Assembly: GCF_028550395.1 (NCBI RefSeq)
Contig: NZ_JAQQKW010000001.1
Coordinates: forward strand, 310,001-374,000
Direction: 5' to 3'
Length of the DNA: 64,000 nucleotides
Origin: Asticcacaulis currens
Lineage (GTDB): Bacteria > Pseudomonadota > Alphaproteobacteria > Caulobacterales > Caulobacteraceae
In this document: positions 59,045 through 64,000 of the stretch, piece after piece
How the letters are laid out: every line of letters starts with the position of its first letter
Position numbering within the stretch: the first letter of the stretch is position 1
The notes under the pieces: model-generated
Told to the model about the DNA's origin: nothing
The model's database searches: none
The model's input: the letters and a program-made list of their open reading frames with translations, nothing else
Program-made: the position numbers and the translations under genes

Positions 59045-59140
59045 TTTCACCTATGCGCATTTAGTCGCACCAGCGAAAAACGCCTTGCGCGGGCTTGCGG
59101 CACAGAGTCATTACTTCCGGACAACCCGGAGTATGCGTTT

Positions 59141-60676
59141 ATGAACGGCCAGATTTCCACCCCTGCCCAAGCGATGGACAGCGAAATCCTTGCGCGTATT
59201 CGCTGCCCTGATCTGCTGACGCGCATTGCCACGCCAGACCAGGCCGCCAGCCTGATCCACGACGGCATGACCCTCGGCCTGAGCGGTTTCACCCGTGCCG
59301 GTGACGCCAAAGCGGTGCCTTTGGCCCTGGCCGAGCGCGCTAAAACCCACCCTATGAAACTTACGGTCATTACCGGGGCCTCGCTGGGGCACAATACCGA
59401 TAAACTGCTATATGAGGCCGGGCTGCTCGCACGACGGATGCCGTTTCAGGTTGACGACACCCTGCGTGCCGCCATCAATCGCGGCGAGGTGATGTTCATC
59501 GATCAACACCTGTCTGAAACGGTCGAAGCCCTGCGTTCGCGGCAGGTCGGCCCGGTCGATTTGGCGGTGATCGAGGCCGTGGCCATCACCGAAGACGGCG
59601 GCATCGTGCCCTCCACCTCGGTCGGCAACAGCGCCTCGTTCGCTATACTGGCGCCTAAGGTGATCATCGAGCTGAACCTCACCTATTCGGCGGCCATGGA
59701 AGGAATGCACGACATCTATATCCCGGCCAAACGCCCGTCGCGCACGCCCGTGCCGGTCGTCACCTGCGACAGCCGCGTCGGCACGCCCTATATCCCCATC
59801 GACCCCGCCAAGATCGCCGCTATCGTCATCACCCGAGAGGGCGACAGCCCCGCCCGCGTCGCGACACCCGACCCGGCGACCACCGCCATCGGCGCGTATC
59901 TGGTCGATTTTCTGCAAAACGAAGTCAGGCAGGGCCGTCTGCCACCATCTCTCAACCCCATTCAGGCCGGCATCGGTGTTATCGCCAATGCGGTCTTAAG
60001 CGAGTTGAACCGCTCGGACTTTCATAATCTGCGCATGTATTCCGAGGTGTTGCAGGATTCGACTTTTGAACTGATCGATTCGGGCAAGCTGCTCTATGCC
60101 TCCGGCTGTTCGGTGACGCTAAGCGCAGCATGGGCGGAGCGCGTCTTCAATCACATTAACGCCTATCGCGATCGCATCATCCTGCGGCCACAGGAAATTT
60201 CCAACCATCCGGAAGTCATCCGCCGCCTCGGCATCATCGCCATCAATACGGCGCTGGAATTCGATCTTTATGGCAATGTCAACTCAACCCATGTCAGCGG
60301 AACCCACATGATGAACGGCATTGGTGGCTCGGGCGATTTCGCCCGCAATGCCTATCTGTCGATCTTCGTCGCCAAGTCGCAGGCCAAGGCCGGGGCCATA
60401 TCCGCCGTAGTGCCTATGGCCAGTCACGTCGACCATACGGAGCACGATGTCGATATACTGGTGACGGAAAACGGACTGGCAGATTTACGCGGTCTGGCCC
60501 CGCGCGAACGGGCGCGTCAGGTCATCGCCCATTGCGCCCACGCCGATTTCCGCGACCTGCTGAACGATTATTTCGATCGCGCCTGCCGCGAGCGCGGTGG
60601 GCAGACCCCGCACCTGTTGTCTGAGGCCTTGAGCTGGCACGAACGCTACCTTCGCACCGGCCATATGAAACCCTAA
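59141..60676 (+). CDS. Acetyl-CoA hydrolase/succinyl-CoA:acetate CoA-transferase
   Basis: Class I CoA-transferase of the succinyl-CoA:acetate type (SCACT, AarC-like), 511 residues. It has two CoA-transferase domains; candidate catalytic Glu302 in MYSEVLQDS and the Gly motif MNGIGGSGDFARN match. It can take CoA from succinyl-CoA to acetate, which adds a bypass in the citric acid cycle or supports acetate use. ATG at 59141 follows CCCGGAG. It is monocistronic between hsp20 and the AraC-type regulator. Confidence 0.93.
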   Translation: MNGQISTPAQAMDSEILARIRCPDLLTRIATPDQAASLIHDGMTLGLSGFTRAGDAKAVPLALAERAKTHPMKLTVITGASLGHNTDKLLYEAGLLARRMPFQVDDTLRAAINRGEVMFIDQHLSETVEALRSRQVGPVDLAVIEAVAITEDGGIVPSTSVGNSASFAILAPKVIIELNLTYSAAMEGMHDIYIPAKRPSRTPVPVVTCDSRVGTPYIPIDPAKIAAIVITREGDSPARVATPDPATTAIGAYLVDFLQNEVRQGRLPPSLNPIQAGIGVIANAVLSELNRSDFHNLRMYSEVLQDSTFELIDSGKLLYASGCSVTLSAAWAERVFNHINAYRDRIILRPQEISNHPEVIRRLGIIAINTALEFDLYGNVNSTHVSGTHMMNGIGGSGDFARNAYLSIFVAKSQAKAGAISAVVPMASHVDHTEHDVDILVTENGLADLRGLAPRERARQVIAHCAHADFRDLLNDYFDRACRERGGQTPHLLSEALSWHERYLRTGHMKP

Positions 60677-60719
60677 GCGCTCATATTGCAGCCCGGCATT
60701 TCGGCTCTATAGTGGTCGA

Positions 60720-61793
60720 ATGTATCTGGGCCAGCTTGACGTCGCGATCCGGGCAGGGGCTAGCGTTACCATCCTGCTTCTGGGCTGGCTTCTGCTGGCC
60801 CAGCGCCGACAGGCTGGCCTGCCGGCCGTCCTGTTCGCACCCCTGGCCCTGTGCCTTACAGGCTTTGTTGTCACCAACAGCCCACTTGCTTCGCTGACCC
60901 CAACGGGGGCCATAGGCAGGCTCGCGCACACGGTGAGCGGCTTCACCGTCATCTTTCTATGGTGGTTCTGTCTGTCATGCTTTGACAGGCAGTTTCGCTT
61001 GAAAGGCGGCGTGTTGGGCGTTGGCCTGCTTTGGGCTACTATTGCAGCTCTTGATCGCGGACTTTTGGGGGACGCTTTTGCAGACAAGGACTTATCCCGT
61101 CTGCTTGTACCGCTTGGCTTTGCGATTGTGGGGCATCTCGTCTGGCGTCTTCTGGGCGAACGTCCAGGTGATTTGATTCCGCAACGTCAGGACGCGCGGA
61201 TCAGGGTCGCTGCCCTCCTCGGCGGGATGCTGTTCATTGATCTGACGGCCGATACCCTTTTCGGATTTGCCTGGCGTCCGCTGGCCTTCGCCATGATCCA
61301 GAACGCGATGCTCCTGAGCTTTGGTCTATGGCTGACAAGCCAGCTTTTGAGCGTGCGCTCCGGCGTCCTGACCTTCAGCGCCGGAACGAACGCCCCCTCC
61401 GCGACGGCAATACCTTTAAGACCACACCTGCGCCCAGACGATGAACGCCATCACCGCCTGTTGTCCCTGGTGGAAAAAGACCGCGTGTTCCTCGACCCCG
61501 AACTGAGCTTTGCCACCTTTGTTGCGCGCATGGGCACGTCGGAGCGGGCCGTGCGCACGCTGATCAATCAGGAACTGGGCTACGATCATTTCCGCACCTT
61601 CCTGAATCATTATCGGGTGGCCGAAGCGCGTCGCCTGCTCAGAGAGCGAGACCCGGCCGAAAAGCTGATTGCCATTGCGCTCGACAGCGGCTTTGCCTCT
61701 CTGGCCAGTTTCAACCGGGCCTTCCGCACCATCGAAGGGCGTTCGCCCAGCGACTTCCGCGCCGCTGTGCGTCGGGATGAATCGGGTGCATAG
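60720..61793 (+). CDS. Membrane-anchored AraC-family regulator
   Basis: 357-residue protein with an N-terminal half of about six hydrophobic segments (residues 10-210, including VTILLLGWLLLAQ, LFAPLALCLTGFVV, VIFLWWFCLS, VGLLWATIAAL, LLGGMLFIDLTADTLFG) and a C-terminal double-HTH AraC domain (residues 250-355, LSFATFVARMGTSERAVRTLINQELGYDHFRTFLNHYRVAEARRLL; second helix-turn-helix IALDSGFASLASFNRAFRTIEGRSPSDFR). Such proteins sense a membrane or external signal; which signal is unknown. ATG at 60720. It is followed after 94 bases by the CPBP protease gene on the same strand. Confidence 0.9.
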   Translation: MYLGQLDVAIRAGASVTILLLGWLLLAQRRQAGLPAVLFAPLALCLTGFVVTNSPLASLTPTGAIGRLAHTVSGFTVIFLWWFCLSCFDRQFRLKGGVLGVGLLWATIAALDRGLLGDAFADKDLSRLLVPLGFAIVGHLVWRLLGERPGDLIPQRQDARIRVAALLGGMLFIDLTADTLFGFAWRPLAFAMIQNAMLLSFGLWLTSQLLSVRSGVLTFSAGTNAPSATAIPLRPHLRPDDERHHRLLSLVEKDRVFLDPELSFATFVARMGTSERAVRTLINQELGYDHFRTFLNHYRVAEARRLLRERDPAEKLIAIALDSGFASLASFNRAFRTIEGRSPSDFRAAVRRDESGA

Positions 61794-61887
61794 CTGGGTA
61801 TTGAGGAACGAAAGGACGGCTTTTGAGGAGAGAGACTGGCTAAAAAGCCATAATCTGCGGGGCGTTGCAGACGATGGAGAGGTGCGC

Positions 61888-62601
61888 ATGAACGGGTTGA
61901 TGGGTTTAGGAGGGACACTGGCGATCCTTCTTGTGCTGGGAGCGGTGATAGGCCTTTTGGATCGACGTCACTTTTCGCCCCTGTGGCTATTGATCGCGGC
62001 CCTGCTGGTGGCTGTCAATGACGGCCTTCTCACCCGGGGTTACGGCACAATGCCCGACCTCATCGGTGGAGACTGGAACTGGCAAGGCAAGGGACTGGCC
62101 TTGGCCGCGACCCTCGCCCTGATGGCGTTTCCTGTGTTTGGTTTCCGCAATACCGGACTGACGCTGGGGTTAACACCAGACAGTCTTAAGAGCGTGTGGC
62201 CGCCGGCACTCCTGTACGCAGCCTTTTTCGTCGCTATTGCCGTAGTCTTTCCGGGAGGCAAGACCAATGCCGAAGAGATCGCCTTCCAACTGACCATGCC
62301 CGGCCTTGAAGAGGAACTCTTCTACCGCGGCCTTCTATTGTTCGCGCTCGATCGGGCGTTCACGGGCAGAAAGCGCTTTCTGGGCGTTGATTGGGGCTGG
62401 GGGGCGTTTCTGTCCTGCGTCCTGTTCGGCTTGACGCACGCCTTCGGCTTTTCGCACGGCCACTATTCTTTCGACGCCATTACAATGGCCCTGACGGCTA
62501 TCCCCTCCGTCTTGGCTGTGTGGATTCGTCTGCGGACAGGCAGCGTGCTTCTGCCGGTGGTGCTTCACAACTTCGGCAATTCGATTTCACTGCTGATTTA
62601 G
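61888..62601 (+). CDS. CPBP family intramembrane metalloprotease
   Basis: Rce1-like intramembrane glutamic/metallo protease, 237 residues with about seven membrane helices. The three CPBP motifs are present: EEELFYRG (Glu-Glu-xxx-Arg; here LEEELFYRGLLLF), FGLTHAFGFSHG and HNFGN near the end. ATG at 61888 follows GGAGAGGTGCGC; the longer upstream frame overlaps the AraC-type gene and is ignored. Because it follows a membrane-bound AraC-type regulator on the same strand, regulated proteolysis of that regulator is conceivable, but unproven. Confidence 0.9.
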   Translation: MNGLMGLGGTLAILLVLGAVIGLLDRRHFSPLWLLIAALLVAVNDGLLTRGYGTMPDLIGGDWNWQGKGLALAATLALMAFPVFGFRNTGLTLGLTPDSLKSVWPPALLYAAFFVAIAVVFPGGKTNAEEIAFQLTMPGLEEELFYRGLLLFALDRAFTGRKRFLGVDWGWGAFLSCVLFGLTHAFGFSHGHYSFDAITMALTAIPSVLAVWIRLRTGSVLLPVVLHNFGNSISLLI

Positions 62602-62669
62602 AGAGCGTTCGGAAACCGGGTTCGGCGAAGCCAAAAGCGTGAACGGTTTTTCCGCAAAAACATCGCGAC

Positions 62670-62718
62670 AAAAAAATCTAGAGCGAAATGACGTCTTCAT
62701 TCCACGTCATTTCGCTCT
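62670..62718 (-). terminator. Terminator of ptsN (palindromic element)
   Basis: Perfect 14-bp inverted repeat (62680-62693 with 62705-62718) followed on the minus strand by AGATTTTTTT (T-run complement of 62670-62676). It lies 15 bases past the ptsN stop. Its sequence style resembles dispersed palindromic repeats common in alphaproteobacteria. Confidence 0.85.
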
Positions 62719-62732
62719 GAAGCGGTGATAAC

Positions 62733-63206
62733 TCAGGCCGCGTGGCTGGTTTCGGTGCGGTTGAGAAGCGCGTAGAGGGCATCGGCCGTATCGACCTGAC
62801 GCAGTTGCTCGCGCAATTCCTTCTGACGCAGGATGCGCGACACCTTGGCCAGGGCCCGAAGATGCTCGGTACCGGCGTCTTCAGGCGCAAAAAGCGCGAA
62901 GATCAGATCGACCGGGACATCGTCGATGGCCTCATAACTGACCGGAGTTTCCAGACGAATGAAGACGCCGTGCATGCGGGTCAGGCCAGGCAGGGCGGCG
63001 TGCGGAACCGCTACGCCCTGACCCACACCGGTGGAGCTGAGCTTTTCACGCTCCAGCAGACCCTGAAGGATGGCATCGGCCTCAAGTCCGTAGGCCCCAA
63101 GCGTACGCTCTGCCAGGTCAGCGACGATCTGCAAGGCATTGCGCTTGGAATTGGCGCTTACCGGCCCGGCTACACTGTTCCGGTCAAGCACTTCGGTGAG
63201 GAACAT
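62733..63206 (-). CDS. ptsN: PTS IIA-like nitrogen-regulatory protein PtsN
   Basis: Phosphotransferase EIIA-Ntr protein that receives phosphate from NPr and links nitrogen/carbon state to K+ and stress control. The 157-residue protein has the His active-site motif TGVGQGVAVPHAALPG and the ALFAPEDAGTEHLRALAKVSRIL strand/helix. ATG at 63206 gives family length; the longer frame's first residues are less likely. It is downstream of hpf on the same strand, as in other alphaproteobacteria (rpoN-hpf-ptsN). kup at 31922 is a possible target by analogy. Confidence 0.93.
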   Translation of the reverse strand: MFLTEVLDRNSVAGPVSANSKRNALQIVADLAERTLGAYGLEADAILQGLLEREKLSSTGVGQGVAVPHAALPGLTRMHGVFIRLETPVSYEAIDDVPVDLIFALFAPEDAGTEHLRALAKVSRILRQKELREQLRQVDTADALYALLNRTETSHAA

Positions 63207-63374
63207 ACCATATCCATCAGTTTGTGGGCACAGGACCGGTAGAGCCATGCGCGGTCATCCGCCGCTCGAACGGCGCTACGCGACCGCGTCAGCCCTTACA
63301 GACAGCGCCCGTTCAAGTCAACTTCGGCTCATTTGCCTGTTTATGAAATTTTCGCGGCAGCGCGTCCAGCCGAA

Positions 63375-63461
63375 GCACGTTTCGATTGAATCCGATCGAA
63401 ACGTGCTCTGGATACTTCGCTTTGGCGCGCATCTTATCCGCAAAGTGGTCCCACTTTTCGG
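63375..63461. repeat. Palindromic REP-like elements between ptsN and hpf
   Basis: Two hairpins: a perfect 12-bp inverted repeat (63375-63386 with 63395-63406) and an imperfect 11-bp one (63438-63448 with 63451-63461). The wording of these (GCACGTTTCGAT ... and CCACTTTTCGG) is typical of dispersed intergenic palindromes in alphaproteobacteria. They sit in the 263 bases separating hpf from ptsN and could form the hpf mRNA end. Confidence 0.55.
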
Positions 63462-63469
63462 AATGCGTT

Positions 63470-64000
63470 TCAGTGCGCCTTACCGTTGAGTTTCGGTTTG
63501 GTGCGTTCCGGGTCGATCCAGCCGATATTGCCGTCCGGACGGCGATAGAGCACCGACAGCCCACCATGCCCCGCGTTACGGAACATGATGACCGGGTAGT
63601 TGGAAAGCTCCAGCTCGGCCACGGCCTGAGACACACTCAGCGTGCGGATCGCCGCCTCGGTTTCCGCAATGATCATTGGCTGCGGCGGGCTGTTGTGATC
63701 CATGCCGTCGTCAAAATCGGTGTCGTCGTCAATCACGTCGCTGCCCTGAATAACGGTCAGCGGCGCCATTTCATGCTTGGTCGGCGCATTGGTCGGATAG
63801 TGGTCTTTTAGGCGGCGTTTATAGCGGCGGATACGCTTTTCCATGTGGTCGAGCGTGCCATCAAAAGCCGCATGGGCGTCACCGCCAAAAGCATGCGCAA
63901 CAAGGGTCTGACCGGAGGCGAGGCGCACCCAGCAGTCGGCCTTAAACTGATGGCCCTGCTTCGAGATCGTCACTTCGGCGGACGCGCCGCCCCGATCAAA
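63470..64000 (-). CDS. hpf: Ribosome hibernation promoting factor, long form (5' end outside window)
   Basis: Dimerises ribosomes into inactive 100S particles in stationary phase. The visible part begins FDRGGASAEVTISKQGHQFK... in frame to the right edge and has the HPF N-terminal domain end (HAFGGDAHAAFDGTLDHMEKRIRRYKRRLKDHY), a linker rich in Asp and Pro, and the C-terminal dimerisation domain (LSVSQAVAELELSNYPVIMFRNAGHGGLSVLYRRPDGNIGWIDP). About 176 codons are seen; the first residues lie beyond the window. The expected upstream neighbour is rpoN, not visible. Confidence 0.95.
   Translation of the reverse strand, partial: FDRGGASAEVTISKQGHQFKADCWVRLASGQTLVAHAFGGDAHAAFDGTLDHMEKRIRRYKRRLKDHYPTNAPTKHEMAPLTVIQGSDVIDDDTDFDDGMDHNSPPQPMIIAETEAAIRTLSVSQAVAELELSNYPVIMFRNAGHGGLSVLYRRPDGNIGWIDPERTKPKLNGKAH

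Overview
The window looks like a chromosomal segment of an alphaproteobacterium of the order Caulobacterales, possibly Asticcacaulis or a close relative. This rests on overall protein character, high GC with GTG/TTG starts, GANTC (CcrM-type) sites upstream of dnaA, a rsmB-rpe-heparinase-like-purH cluster, the rpsA-ihfB and hpf-ptsN pairs, and a lipoprotein resembling the CC0125/CC1285 family. The genus is an inference; no database search was possible. I see no rRNA, prophage, insertion sequence or CRISPR array. One tRNA gene, tRNA-Ala(GGC), is present.

Layout. 1-4.6 kb: mscL (cut by the window edge), ihfB, rpsA and cmk on the minus strand, then a divergent TIGR02300-type acidic zinc-ribbon protein. 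4.7-7.4 kb: tRNA-Ala and loosely packed accessory genes (TMEM175-like channel, orphan lipoprotein, small GNAT-like protein). 7.4-15.1 kb: a TonB-dependent receptor coupled to an aldo/keto reductase, dienelactone hydrolase, an EamA exporter coupled to a Bcr/CflA drug transporter, and recQ. 15.4-27.5 kb: a class A PBP, an unusual aldo/keto reductase, mutM, rpsT, then the replication block dnaA-dnaN-recF-gyrB and a NUDIX hydrolase. A 639-base leader precedes dnaA.

27.5-36.2 kb: a Tat-exported GH74-like protein, argG, a DUF2199 protein, kup, an Rrf2 regulator coupled to a short-chain dehydrogenase, and a MarC-family protein. 36.3-43.9 kb: pyrF, an SDHAF4-like assembly factor, htpX, then rsmB-rpe-heparinase-like-purH, tightly packed. 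44.2-52.0 kb: two translationally coupled paralogous alpha/beta hydrolases, a PCu(A)C copper chaperone, trpS-murJ, a ROK-family regulator directly joined to a ProX/YbaK-type deacylase, a DUF6065 protein and a lipoprotein.

52.1-64 kb: a divergent LysR/SDR pair; a PadR regulator with a Gly/Arg/His-rich tail upstream of a siderophore-interacting-type ferric reductase (similar to E. coli YqjI/YqjH); fsa-rimM; rimO; an Hsp20; a succinyl-CoA:acetate CoA-transferase; a membrane-anchored AraC-type regulator followed by a CPBP intramembrane protease; and ptsN-hpf, with hpf cut by the window edge.

Most of the content is ordinary housekeeping. The more interesting candidates are the membrane AraC/CPBP protease pair, the PadR/ferric-reductase module, the tandem alpha/beta hydrolases, the ROK protein that has lost its catalytic and zinc signature, the aldo/keto reductase lacking the usual Lys and His, and the dnaA leader. 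I found no unambiguous new defence or mobile system.
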